NCBI GenBank assembly: GCA_016219005.1
Contig: JACRCN010000031.1
Location: 62,001-126,000 of the forward strand
Length of the DNA: 64,000 bases
Source: Deltaproteobacteria bacterium
GTDB taxonomy: Bacteria; Desulfobacterota; Desulfobacteria; Desulfobacterales; SpSt-501
Direction: 5' to 3'
Shown one piece after another: positions 1 through 7,820 of the stretch (positions are counted from its first letter, which is position 1; every line of letters starts with the position of its first letter). The position numbers were made by a program, and so were the translations under genes. The notes beneath the pieces were generated by a model. It had not been told where the DNA came from. It ran no database searches and saw nothing but the letters and a program-made list of their open reading frames with translations.

Positions 1-2
1 TG

Positions 3-557
3 ATCGCCGGTGAGAACCCCCAGGTCTATGCCAGCGACATCCGGCTGTTCGGCCGCCGGCGCGGCTCGGGCGACAGCATCTACGACATTCGGCGCCGGCT
101 GGGGTTCATGTCCTGCGAGTTTCACCTGCGCCACACCCGGCGGCTGACCGCCTTCGAGGTGGTGCTCTCCGGCTTCTTCGATTCGGTGGGACTCTACCGC
201 ACGGCCGACGCGCGCCAGGCGGAAAGCGGCCGCAGCCTAATGGAGGCGCTTGGCATCGGCGGGCTGGCCGATCGGGTCTTCCCGCACTTGTCCTTCGGCG
301 AGCAGCGCATGGTGCTGCTCGCCCGCGCCGTGGTCAAGCTGCCGGAGCTGCTCGTTCTGGACGAGCCCTGCCAGGGGCTCGACCGGGTCAACCGCCGCCG
401 GGTGATTGAAATGGTCGACCGGATCTGCCGCTTGTCGGTCACCCACATCATCTACGTAACCCACCAACCCGACGAAATCCCGGCCTGCATCACGCACCGG
501 CTGGCGCTCCCGCCGGAAGTGGCGGGTGCCGCCGCTTTCTCCGCGAGCCTTGGCTGA
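3..557 (+). CDS. modF: ModF-like ABC ATPase, 3' part only
   Basis: This is the C-terminal 184 residues of an ATP-binding protein whose 5' end lies left of the window; the frame is open from base 3. It carries the tract LFGRRRGSGDSIYDIR and later DSVGLYR, typical of the second ABC domain of ModF (PhrA), then an ABC signature LSFGEQRM and a Walker B with following D-loop, LLVLDEPCQGLD. A switch histidine is seen in VTHQPDE. ModF proteins are soluble double-ABC proteins associated with molybdate uptake genes; their exact job is not well established. Two MoeA-family proteins in this window fit molybdenum or tungsten use, but they are 22 kb away, so a link is inference. Family assignment is confident, the function less so. 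Confidence 0.8.
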   Translation: MAGENPQVYASDIRLFGRRRGSGDSIYDIRRRLGFMSCEFHLRHTRRLTAFEVVLSGFFDSVGLYRTADARQAESGRSLMEALGIGGLADRVFPHLSFGEQRMVLLARAVVKLPELLVLDEPCQGLDRVNRRRVIEMVDRICRLSVTHIIYVTHQPDEIPACITHRLALPPEVAGAAAFSASLG

Positions 558-837
558 CGGCCCGATACTTGTTTCTCAGAAGGCCTGAAATCAATCTGAA
601 TATGCAGATGGCCGGAATCTAAAGCCTGTTTGGAACATTCGAAAATTTGAAATTAGGGATTGTATAGAATTTCGAACTTAGCGCTTCGAATGTTGTCGGG
701 TGATGGCCTCGGCAGGCGCTATGCCGGGCGATGCGCAGGTTGCAGCAGGCGCTGGGGTAAGTGCGCGGACAACGGGGGTGGACCCGAAACGCTCGGGGAG
801 TGCGCGCGGGCGCGGGCGGTGAGAGCCTGGCCGGCGA

Positions 838-945
838 TCAGAACAGTGTCAGCTGGATCAGGTAGCCGAGCCCGCTGAACAGCCCGATGCAGAACACCAT
901 CGAAAATATTGCCTTGAACCAGCCCTCTACGAATTTCTTGGTCAC
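838..945 (-). CDS. Putative 35-residue single-pass membrane peptide
   Basis: A short reading frame begins with GTG at 945 and ends with TGA at 838-840. GGAG stands 8 bases before the GTG, which supports this start. The product opens with a charged stretch (VTKKFVEGWFKA) followed by an unbroken hydrophobic run of about 22 residues containing FSMVFCIGLFSGLGYLI, so one membrane helix with the N-terminus inside is likely. It lies alone just downstream of the HD-GYP gene on the same strand (34 bases from its stop). I do not recognise the family. Codon pattern, ribosome site and hydrophobicity argue for a real small protein, but 35 residues is short enough for chance. Confidence 0.5.
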   Translation of the reverse strand: MTKKFVEGWFKAIFSMVFCIGLFSGLGYLIQLTLF

Positions 946-979
946 CGGTCTTGCTCCGCGGGAAATATCCACAACATCC

Positions 980-1672
980 CTATACTACCACCAAACGGGC
1001 GGATTGTAAATTCGTTTCAAGCGGTCGTTCCAGCCCGTTCTCCCGAACATCGGCGCTGAACACGCGGGTCAGCTCCGGGCATAGGTTACGGCCCACCAGG
1101 TGCTTCAGCGTCTGCAGGGCGTCCACGGGGCGTTTACCCCTTTGGTAGGGCCTGTCCGTGGTCAAGGCGTCGAAACAGTCGGCTACGCTGATGATTTTTG
1201 CGCCCAGGGGGATCTGGTCGGCCTTGAGGCCGCGCGGATAGCCCGTTCCGTTCAGGCGCTCGTGGTGATAGTACACGCAGTCGATCACCGGTTCTGCCAT
1301 GTTGAGCACCTTCAGAAGCTCCCGGCCGATCTCCGGGTGACGGCGGATTTCGGCCCGCATGGACGCCGACAGCCGCGTCCGGGTGTTGGTCAGCAGCTTC
1401 CGGCTGAAGGTGATCTTGCCGATATCGTGCAGCAGACCGCCGATGCGCAGGGTTTCGATCTCCTCGGCGGAAAGCCCGATGCGTCGCGCGATTCGCTCGG
1501 CATAGGCGGCGACCCGCCGGCCGTGCCCCTGGGTGTAGGCATCCTGGGAGCCCATGACAAGGGTGAGGGCCGCCAGGTTGCAGAAGGCCTCGGCGGAGGC
1601 CTGCTGGAACTCCTGAATACCGGTCACGGCGGCCGGAAAAACGAGTTTGTGGTTCAACGTTGTGGCATCCAT
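980..1672 (-). CDS. HD-GYP domain phosphodiesterase
   Basis: A 230-residue stand-alone HD-GYP protein, the family that hydrolyses cyclic di-GMP in the cytoplasm. About 50 N-terminal residues of unknown type precede the domain. The metal-site histidine-aspartate pair is in GGLLHDIGK (near residue 85), and the GYP signature is complete in HHERLNGTGYP (near residue 140), followed by the usual ISVADCFDALTTDRPY helix. All key residues are present, so activity is expected. There is no receiver or membrane domain, so the input is unknown. A strong sigma-70 promoter lies directly upstream (1737-1765). Together with the PilZ and GGDEF proteins further right it indicates cyclic di-GMP signalling in this organism. 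Confidence 0.88.
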   Translation of the reverse strand: MDATTLNHKLVFPAAVTGIQEFQQASAEAFCNLAALTLVMGSQDAYTQGHGRRVAAYAERIARRIGLSAEEIETLRIGGLLHDIGKITFSRKLLTNTRTRLSASMRAEIRRHPEIGRELLKVLNMAEPVIDCVYYHHERLNGTGYPRGLKADQIPLGAKIISVADCFDALTTDRPYQRGKRPVDALQTLKHLVGRNLCPELTRVFSADVRENGLERPLETNLQSARLVVV

Positions 1673-1736
1673 TCAATTCATATCCGGCCCGATAGCGCCG
1701 GAATGTCGATCGAATTAATAGAGTTCGAAGGGCCGG

Positions 1737-1765
1737 TCTATAGAGGAAACGCCGTTAGGTGTCAA
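1737..1765 (-). promoter_or_regulatory. Sigma-70 promoter for the HD-GYP gene
   Basis: Read on the minus strand, TTGACA (1760-1765) and TATAGA (1737-1742) are separated by exactly 17 bases. Transcription would start near 1730, giving a leader of roughly 58 bases before the HD-GYP start at 1672. The spacer contains GGCGTTTCC, a string also found at the same place in the gcdA promoter. Confidence 0.7.
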
Positions 1766-1926
1766 GGAAAAACGGGTTCCAGGGGGGCCAGGGATAGCGG
1801 TGCAGGCGACTGAAGAACGTTTGGTTGCTTCTTGATTGGCTTGATTCGTGCTTTGTGAGATGCCCTATAGGCTCCAATCTTCAGCCTTGACACCTGAGCG
1901 GTTGCATCGGTTCCACCCCTTTGGCA

Positions 1927-2895
1927 TCAGTCTCCGCTCAGGCGCTCGATCACCCGGATAAAGGTCAGCGGATTGACGTTGACCGAGTTGACTTTCACCC
2001 CCCAATGCAGGTGGGGCCCGGTGGCGCGGCCCGTGGCCCCGGCCAAGCCGACGGTTCGTCCCTTTTCAATCCGCTGGCCCACCTTGACGTCGATCCGGCT
2101 CAGGTGGGAATAGGAGGTGAACACCCCGGCGCCGTGGTCGATGACGACGGCGTTGCCGGAATAGAACAGGTCCTTGGTCAACCGCACCACCCCGGCGCCG
2201 GCCGCATGCACGGGGTCCCCGGTCTGTGCCCGGAAATCCATCCCGGTGTGATGGCTTTGAAGCTCGTTGTTGAAAAGCCGCCGGGTGCCGAAGGGGCCGT
2301 TCATCTCCCCCGGAACGGGAATCTGAAATTCCCCCTGCCACAGCCGGCTGCGGCTGCCGGAAGCATAGATCTGTTTCAATTCCTCCTGTTCACGGCGGAT
2401 GCGTTCGAGGTCCTTCGAACTCGGCCGGACATGGCGGGGATCGACCTTCAGGGTCTCTTCGCCGTAGGTGCCGGGTTTGATGACGAAGGCCACCGATTCG
2501 GAGCGTCTCTGAGCGCTATCGCCCCACGCCACCGTCAGCGCGGCCGGTCCTGGACGGGCCGAGAGGGGGATTCCCACCAAACCGGCATAAACCCTTTTGG
2601 TCTGGCCGGGGTGCGGGAAGAGGTAAACCTCCTGATCGCCGAAGGACACGTTCGGCATGCGGCCGGAGGCGGGCATGCGGCGGCAATCGATCTTGACGAG
2701 CAGGGTCCCGCCGGTCTCCGTTTCGACCGACGAAAGGCTCATCTGGGGGCCGGTTTCCACTGCGGTTGCCGGTGCCGACCCGAGAGCCATCGGCAAGACA
2801 CACGCTGCCAAGCCGATTCGCAACCATGCCGCCCAGCGGCCGAACCTAAGGCCGGCGCGGGAAAAATCGTGGAAGTCGTAACTACGCATACGCAT
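1927..2895 (-). CDS. M23 family metallopeptidase (LytM-type), exported
   Basis: A 322-residue protein with an N-terminal signal-type segment (WLRIGLAACVLPMAL, about residues 22-36) and a C-terminal peptidase M23 domain. The zinc motif pieces are visible: the first histidine in HHTGMDFRA and the HLHWG motif near the end, with SYSHLSR between them, so this member keeps catalytic residues and should cut peptidoglycan cross-links in the periplasm. The middle domain (about 55-170) is a beta-rich region common in exported M23 proteins. The frame stays open up to 3108, but that part overlaps the upstream carboxyltransferase; I chose the ATG at 2893-2895 because the hydrophobic signal then falls at the right distance. 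A second ATG lies at 2889. A GC-rich hairpin separates it from gcdA, so it may not share that transcript. Confidence 0.85.
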   Translation of the reverse strand: MRMRSYDFHDFSRAGLRFGRWAAWLRIGLAACVLPMALGSAPATAVETGPQMSLSSVETETGGTLLVKIDCRRMPASGRMPNVSFGDQEVYLFPHPGQTKRVYAGLVGIPLSARPGPAALTVAWGDSAQRRSESVAFVIKPGTYGEETLKVDPRHVRPSSKDLERIRREQEELKQIYASGSRSRLWQGEFQIPVPGEMNGPFGTRRLFNNELQSHHTGMDFRAQTGDPVHAAGAGVVRLTKDLFYSGNAVVIDHGAGVFTSYSHLSRIDVKVGQRIEKGRTVGLAGATGRATGPHLHWGVKVNSVNVNPLTFIRVIERLSGD

Positions 2896-2926
2896 GAGCT
2901 CGATGGGAGGATCGGGTGTCAATGAA

Positions 2927-2952
2927 GGGGTGCGGCCTTCAGACCGCACCCC
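2927..2952 (-). terminator. GC-rich hairpin after gcdA
   Basis: A perfect 9-bp stem (GGGGTGCGG paired with CCGCACCCC on the minus strand) with an 8-base loop starts 9 bases after the gcdA stop. Only a short T-rich stretch follows (TTCATT), so it is a weak intrinsic terminator or an mRNA 3' stabiliser, not a textbook one. Confidence 0.5.
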
Positions 2953-2960
2953 GCTTCGGT

Positions 2961-4694
2961 TCAGCCCTTGATGATCCGGGGCAGCATCATCTGGTGCTGG
3001 GGGCAGATGGAGCGCGGGTTCTGATAGGCGGCGCCGGCGAAGGCAGCGAGATAGCTGCGGATTTCTGTCATCCGGGCGACTTCGTCCACCATGCCGTGCT
3101 GAGCGCAATAGACCGGGCGCGATTTGTCGTGGTAGGACTTGACCAGCCGGTTCATCTCCTCGATCACCGGCTCAAGCGGCTTGCCGCTTTCCTTCTCCTT
3201 GACCAACCGGCGCGAATAGCTCGCAGCCGCGGCGGTCTCCCCGTGCATGACGTAAATTTCGGTCGTGGGGATGCCCAGGGTGAAGGCGTTGTGGCGGTTG
3301 GCTGTCGGCCCGCCCATGACGTAGTGGGCCGCGGCCGTGCCCTTACGCAGCACCACGAGCATCATGGGGACGTCGGTCTGCTGGATCGAGTAGATGAGTG
3401 ATTGGCCCAGGCCCAGCAGCTCCGCTTTCTCGGCGATGTCGCCGACGTCGATGCCGGTCGTGTCCTGGAACCAGATGACGGGCACGCGGTCGCGGCCGCA
3501 GTGCACCACGAACTCGTTCATCTTGATCAATCCCTGCCGGTAGAGCTTGCCCCCGATTCCGGGGTAGGAAGCGTATTCGGGGTACCCCTCGCCGAGAAAG
3601 CCCTGCCGGTTGCCGATGACGCCCACGAGAAAGCCGTCGATTTTGACCAGGCCCGTGTAGACCTCGGGGCCGTAGCCCGGCCGGTATTCCATGTGCTCGC
3701 TACCGTCCACCAGGCGCGCCAATACTTCGTCGAAGCTATACATCATCTTCTGGTTGAAGGGCACGAGGTAGTAGAGGTCCTCGGCAGGGAACCGCGGCTC
3801 GGCCGGCGCCGTTACGCGAAAAAATTTCGGGTGGTAGGCCGGCATGTCCTTCATGTAGTCCTTGAGGCCGTCCAACACCCCCTGCTCGGTGTCGTAGACA
3901 TATCGGAAGAAGCCGGTGGCGTCGTGGTGGGTCTTGACGGAGCCCGGGGGGTCGGCCTTGAACTGCTTGGCAGCTGCAATCAGCTGCTCGGCGCCCTCCA
4001 GGTCAAAAAACCCCTTGGGCGACATGCCGCTCAGGATCCCGCCGCCGCCGACAGCCATGTTCGCGTCCTTGTGGGCAAAGAGGATGGTGGGGCTGATGCT
4101 TTGGTAGCCGCCGCCGGCGGGGTTGGTTCCCCATACGCCGGCCAGGATCGGGACACCGGCCTGCTCCAACTCCGCGTGGCGGAAAAAAGTGGTGCCGCCG
4201 CCGCGGCGGTCGGCATAGAATTTTTCCTGCTCGGGCAGTTTGACGCCGCTGCAGTGCACCAGCCAGACCAGCGGAACATTCAGCCGTTTGGACAGATCCG
4301 TGGCCCGCAGAATGTTCTCCTGCTGGCCGGGCAGCCAGGCGCCTGCGAGCACTTTGTTGTCGAAGCCGATGACCACCGCCCATTTGCCGGAGATCTTGGC
4401 GAGGCCGTTGACCACGTTATTGGTGCCCTCTACGTTGCCGTGGGGGTTGTAGAGCGTGTTGAGCGGGCGCCAGGTGCCGGCATCGACCAGATAATCCAGG
4501 CGCTGCCAGACCGTGAACTGCCCGCGCTTGTTGATCTCTTTCTCGGGCAGCCCTGCGTTTTTGACCTTGGCGACGGCCGCGCCCATGCCGGCTTCCACTT
4601 CCTTGATCAACTTCACATTGGTTTCGCCGCTCTTGATCTTGCCGGCGGGCAGCACGCTGCCGAATTCCTTCATTTTCTCGAAGTACGGTTTCAT
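2961..4694 (-). CDS. gcdA: Glutaconyl-CoA decarboxylase alpha-type carboxyltransferase
   Basis: 577 residues, close to the length of GcdA, the carboxyltransferase subunit of the sodium-pumping glutaconyl-CoA decarboxylase; such enzymes move the carboxyl group between the acyl-CoA and biotin. Family hallmarks are seen along the chain: TWRPLNTLYNPHGN (near 74), RRGGGTTFF, GTNPAGGGYQSISPT, the C-terminal-domain tract IGGKLYRQGLIKMNEF, and RKGTAAAHYVMGGP. Both halves of the crotonase-like fold are complete. A divergently transcribed 71-residue biotin carrier begins 250 bases away, which supports biotin-dependent chemistry. No membrane beta subunit (GcdB) is in view. In related sulfate reducers such proteins act in glutarate, benzoate or amino-acid breakdown; propionyl- or methylmalonyl-type substrates cannot be excluded. 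The start has a GAGGGAGAGG ribosome site. Confidence 0.88.
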   Translation of the reverse strand: MKPYFEKMKEFGSVLPAGKIKSGETNVKLIKEVEAGMGAAVAKVKNAGLPEKEINKRGQFTVWQRLDYLVDAGTWRPLNTLYNPHGNVEGTNNVVNGLAKISGKWAVVIGFDNKVLAGAWLPGQQENILRATDLSKRLNVPLVWLVHCSGVKLPEQEKFYADRRGGGTTFFRHAELEQAGVPILAGVWGTNPAGGGYQSISPTILFAHKDANMAVGGGGILSGMSPKGFFDLEGAEQLIAAAKQFKADPPGSVKTHHDATGFFRYVYDTEQGVLDGLKDYMKDMPAYHPKFFRVTAPAEPRFPAEDLYYLVPFNQKMMYSFDEVLARLVDGSEHMEYRPGYGPEVYTGLVKIDGFLVGVIGNRQGFLGEGYPEYASYPGIGGKLYRQGLIKMNEFVVHCGRDRVPVIWFQDTTGIDVGDIAEKAELLGLGQSLIYSIQQTDVPMMLVVLRKGTAAAHYVMGGPTANRHNAFTLGIPTTEIYVMHGETAAAASYSRRLVKEKESGKPLEPVIEEMNRLVKSYHDKSRPVYCAQHGMVDEVARMTEIRSYLAAFAGAAYQNPRSICPQHQMMLPRIIKG

Positions 4695-4783
4695 CTCTTG
4701 GTCCTCTCCCTCTTCAATGGGTCAGCTGCGATAGGGTGGGTGCCATGCCACCTCGGACGGCAGACAGAAACAACTCCACCCGT

Positions 4784-4813
4784 CTATTAGCGGAAACGCC
4801 CGGTGCGCGTCAA
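4784..4813 (-). promoter_or_regulatory. Sigma-70 promoter for gcdA
   Basis: On the minus strand TTGACG (4808-4813) is followed after 18 bases by TAATAG (4784-4789), giving a leader of about 80 bases to the ATG at 4694. The spacer repeats the GGCGTTTCC string seen in the HD-GYP promoter. It overlaps back-to-back with the biotin-carrier promoter 25 bases to the right. Confidence 0.6.
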
Positions 4814-4837
4814 GGCCGGATTCCACGCATTGGCTGC

Positions 4838-4866
4838 TTGACATTCGACGCCCCTTCCAGTATCAA
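4838..4866 (+). promoter_or_regulatory. Sigma-70 promoter for the biotin carrier gene
   Basis: TTGACA (4838-4843) and TATCAA (4861-4866) are separated by 17 bases. The start of transcription would be near 4873, about 70 bases before the ATG at 4942. The first bases, TTGACATTCGACG, are the same as in the dnaJ promoter. Confidence 0.65.
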
Positions 4867-4941
4867 GCCACATTCATTCGTGTGGCGCAAGCCCCGCGGC
4901 ATGCTCGCGACTCAGCAATATCTCATAGGAGGTGAGACGTC

Positions 4942-5157
4942 ATGGCCAAACAGATTGAGGCTCCGATGCCGGGCAAAGTCATCGATATCCTGGTGAAAGA
5001 AGGGGAGACCGTGCTGGAGTATCAGGATGTGCTCATCCTGGAGGCGATGAAGATGGAAAACGCCATCCCCGCGCCCGAGGCTGGCAAGGTCAAGGAGATC
5101 AAGGTGAAGAAAGACGACGTTGTCTCCACCCGGCAAGTGCTAATGGTGCTGGAGTAA
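4942..5157 (+). CDS. Biotin carrier protein (biotin/lipoyl attachment domain)
   Basis: A 71-residue protein that is nothing but a biotinyl domain. The biotin-accepting lysine is in the canonical EAMKMEN motif (near residue 37), and the flanking APMPGKVIDILVKEGE and APEAGKVKEIKVKKDD strands complete the two-fold barrel. A strong AGGAGGTGAG ribosome site and a good promoter precede it. GcdC-type carriers usually have an Ala/Pro-rich linker in front of the domain; here that linker is missing. It is divergent from gcdA and is the obvious carrier for it, receiving carboxyl groups from the GcdA-type subunit. It could equally serve another acyl-CoA carboxylase. Confidence 0.93.
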   Translation: MAKQIEAPMPGKVIDILVKEGETVLEYQDVLILEAMKMENAIPAPEAGKVKEIKVKKDDVVSTRQVLMVLE

Positions 5158-5235
5158 ACCGCCGCTTTTAGGCTCCCCGCCTGTAGTGAACGCGAAAGAC
5201 CCGGCAGCATCCGGGACTTTCGCGTTTTGTCCGAT

Positions 5236-6546
5236 TCACGCCGCGGCCCAGTCGCCCGGCGCCACCCGGCGCACCGTGTCAAGCGCCCCCGAGAGGACCT
5301 CCCCCTTCAGTCGCGCCGCAAGCGCAGCCTCCAGCATCTCCGGCCGAATCACGACATTGAGCTTGGCCAGCACCCCCAGGGATGCCAGGGCCCAGTCCTG
5401 CGGCTTGAAGCCCTGGGCCTTGAAGTCCACCCGGTGGATTCGGGCTGCGCCTGCCGGAATCTCCACGCCGGCGGCCTGGATCACCACGCTTGCCGCCGTG
5501 AGGGTCTCGAAGATTTTCCGGCGCCGTGCCACGCCCTCCGGCCCCAGCGCCACCACCACCGTAGGCTGGCTCATGCCGGTGTACCCGATCGCCTCCGGGG
5601 ACAGGACCAGCTCGCTGATCGAAGGCCCCCGCAGGACGGTGATGTCGTAGTCGTTTTTCTGGGTGGCTTTCAGGCCGGCGTACAGACCCGCCAGGCAGAG
5701 CAGCTCGCCCGCCGTGAGGATGCGCTGGCCGGCGCTGCCGAGCAGCAGCACTTCCTGGCGCACGGCGCTGACGGGCGCGAACCGCGGGGTCACGGCGAGC
5801 GGGGGCGGGACCGCTCGCTGGGCTGCTGCGAGTTCGCGGTAGTGTTCTCCGAATTCACGGCGCTGGTTTGCGGCGATCAGACCCTCGGCCGGGGCGAGCC
5901 GGCCGACTGACTCCTCGATGGCCTTGGGTGTCAGGCGGTTGCGTTTCGAAAACCGGCCCGGGCAGATCCCCCAGATATCCACTACCGCAAACCCCTTGAA
6001 CTCGATCGCGCGCTGGATAACGTCGGGCAGATCGTTGCGGTAGGCCGAGCAGCGGACCCCATACGGGGCACCGGCCGCCTTCGCCACCTCGCACACATCC
6101 AGAGGCCGCTCCAACTGGTTCAGGAAACCCGAGCCCACCGCGGCGCCCGGCGGGGTGGTGGCGGAGTACTGGCCGCCGGTCATGCCGAAGTTGAAATTGT
6201 TCAGAACCAGAAGCGTCAGGTTCAGGTTGCGGCGGCAGGCCGCCAGCAGGTGGGCCCCGCCGATGCCTTGGCCGCCGTCGCCCATGGTGACCACCACCGT
6301 GAGCTCCGGCCGGGCGAGCTTGAGCCCCGCCGCATAGGTCAGGGCCCGGCCGTGCAGGCCGTGCAAGGCATGGGTGTGGAAAAAGGTGTCGAACAGCCCC
6401 GAGCAGCCGATGTCACTCACCATGCAGATCCGCTCGCCGGTGAGCCCCATCTGCCGAAAGGCCTTGTCCAGGGTGTGGGTGATGCGCTCGTGGGAGCAGC
6501 CCGGGCAGAACACCGGCGGCCGCGCCTCATTCAGTAAACTATCCAT
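5236..6546 (-). CDS. 2-oxoacid:ferredoxin oxidoreductase, beta-gamma fusion subunit
   Basis: 436 residues. The first 270 or so form the thiamine-diphosphate (beta) subunit: FCPGCSHE near residue 13, and the TPP motif from MGDGGQGIGGAHL (near 88) to VLNNFNFGMTGGQYS (near 115). After a linker of about 40 residues the rest resembles the gamma subunit (EVLLLGSAGQRILTAGELL, near 268), which in most organisms is a separate protein. Such complexes oxidise 2-oxoacids (2-oxoglutarate, branched-chain or aryl-2-oxoacids) to acyl-CoA and reduce ferredoxin in the cytoplasm. The start overlaps the end of the alpha gene by 8 bases, and GGAGG lies 10 bases before the ATG. No ferredoxin-like delta subunit is adjacent. 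The substrate cannot be read from the sequence. Confidence 0.85.
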   Translation of the reverse strand: MDSLLNEARPPVFCPGCSHERITHTLDKAFRQMGLTGERICMVSDIGCSGLFDTFFHTHALHGLHGRALTYAAGLKLARPELTVVVTMGDGGQGIGGAHLLAACRRNLNLTLLVLNNFNFGMTGGQYSATTPPGAAVGSGFLNQLERPLDVCEVAKAAGAPYGVRCSAYRNDLPDVIQRAIEFKGFAVVDIWGICPGRFSKRNRLTPKAIEESVGRLAPAEGLIAANQRREFGEHYRELAAAQRAVPPPLAVTPRFAPVSAVRQEVLLLGSAGQRILTAGELLCLAGLYAGLKATQKNDYDITVLRGPSISELVLSPEAIGYTGMSQPTVVVALGPEGVARRRKIFETLTAASVVIQAAGVEIPAGAARIHRVDFKAQGFKPQDWALASLGVLAKLNVVIRPEMLEAALAARLKGEVLSGALDTVRRVAPGDWAAA

Positions 6547-7657
6547 GGGTGACTGCCTCCAAAATGGTTTCCGGCGCGATCAGCTTGCCGTCCATCCGGC
6601 CGCAGAAGCTGACCACCCGGCCGGGCAGGACGCGTTCGATTTCGTGCACGTACTGGCCCAGGTTCATCTCCACCACCACGACCCGTTTCACGTCCCCGAC
6701 CGCACGCCGGATGGCGGCCTCCGGCACCGGCCAGAGAGTCTTGAGCACGAGCAGCGACACGGGCCGGCCCTGGCGGACCAGCATGCGGGCTGCGGCTCCG
6801 GCGGCCCGGGCGGTGACGCCGTAGGCGAGGATCAGGGTGTCGGCGCCTTCGGCCGGCACGTGTTCCACGAAGGAAAACCGCTCCACCGCGCCTTCCACTT
6901 TCTGTTTCATCCGGTCGAGCATGCGGGCGATCTCGGACGGCTCCGTGGTAATGTAGCCGTCCGGGCCGTGGGTCGACGAGGTCTGGCGCACGAGGGTCTG
7001 CCCGCCGATCGGCAGGAAGCCCGGCACCTGTTCGCCGGCTGCGGTCTGGAACGGGAGGTGGGGCCGGATGGCGGCCGGCGTGCGCTCGATGATCGGCGGA
7101 GCGTTTAGATGCTCCAACTCGACCGTCTCGCGGGTCATGGCGATTTCCTTGTTGGAGGCGACAAAGACCGGGCAGCGGTATTGCTCGGCCAGGTTGAAGG
7201 CGTGCACGGTGAGCGTGTAGCAGTCCGCCACGTCTGCAGGCGCCAGCACGATCACGGGCATGCCGCCGCTGTTGCCCCAGCGCAGGAAGTTGACATCCCC
7301 GTCCGCGCCCCGGGTGGCCGAGCCGGTGGAGGGCCCCAGCCGCTGGATGTCGACGATGACAATGGGGATCTCGCTGCCGACCGCAAAGGAGATCTGCTCG
7401 CTGTAAAGGCTGATGCCGGGGCCGGAGGTGGCCGTCAGGACCTTCATGCCCGCCATGGACGCGCCCAGGCACAAGCCGATCGAGGCGATCTCGTCCTCGC
7501 CCTGGATGCACACCCCGCCGAGCGGCGGCAGCATGGCCAGCATGTGATTTAAAATCGTCGTTGCCGGGGTGATCGGGTAGCCGGCGAAGAAGCGGCAGCC
7601 GGCCGCCACCGCCCCCCGGGCGATGGCCTCGTTGCCTTCCATCAGAGTCAAAGCCAT
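6539..7657 (-). CDS. 2-oxoacid:acceptor oxidoreductase, alpha subunit
   Basis: 372 residues with the family opening GNEAIARGAVAAGCRFFAGYPITPAT, which holds the conserved YPITP motif, then the pyrimidine-binding region around GEDEIASIGLCLGASMAG and TATSGPGISLYSEQ. The C-terminal 110 residues (about 262-372) form the transketolase-C-like domain. It pairs with the overlapping beta-gamma gene to form a KorAB/VorAB-type complex. GGGAGG sits 7 bases before the ATG. A possible promoter (TTGCAC at 7774-7779, 17-base spacer, TAAAAA at 7751-7756, minus strand) lies upstream. The exact 2-oxoacid is unknown; proximity to the glutaconyl-CoA-type carboxyltransferase suggests amino-acid or dicarboxylate oxidation, which is only inference. 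Confidence 0.88.
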   Translation of the reverse strand: MALTLMEGNEAIARGAVAAGCRFFAGYPITPATTILNHMLAMLPPLGGVCIQGEDEIASIGLCLGASMAGMKVLTATSGPGISLYSEQISFAVGSEIPIVIVDIQRLGPSTGSATRGADGDVNFLRWGNSGGMPVIVLAPADVADCYTLTVHAFNLAEQYRCPVFVASNKEIAMTRETVELEHLNAPPIIERTPAAIRPHLPFQTAAGEQVPGFLPIGGQTLVRQTSSTHGPDGYITTEPSEIARMLDRMKQKVEGAVERFSFVEHVPAEGADTLILAYGVTARAAGAAARMLVRQGRPVSLLVLKTLWPVPEAAIRRAVGDVKRVVVVEMNLGQYVHEIERVLPGRVVSFCGRMDGKLIAPETILEAVTHG

Positions 7658-7820
7658 GAATGTGCCTCCCAGATGTGTTCGAAGGGCTGCGTCGACCGAT
7701 GACCTGCGCCTTCCAAAACGGCATTCGCATGCTGCCCCATAAAATCAAATTTTTTAACAAGCATTGCTGCGCAGTGCAAGGATTAATCTGAATCGGGAGG
7801 TGGATGGGTATGCCGTCCTT

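Noticed and set aside
634-694. 10-bp inverted repeat AACATTCGAA/TTCGAATGTT after modF
   Set aside because: The 41-base loop and lack of a T-run make it a poor terminator; possibly a decayed repeat, not supported further.
1758-1894. GGTGTCAAGG/CCTTGACACC inverted pair around the HD-GYP promoter
   Set aside because: The left copy is explained by the -35 box; the right copy has no matching -10, so a functional hairpin of 137 bases is doubtful.
3402-4790. 462-codon plus-strand frame opposite gcdA
   Set aside because: Mirror frame of a well-conserved carboxyltransferase; no domain motifs and no ribosome site.
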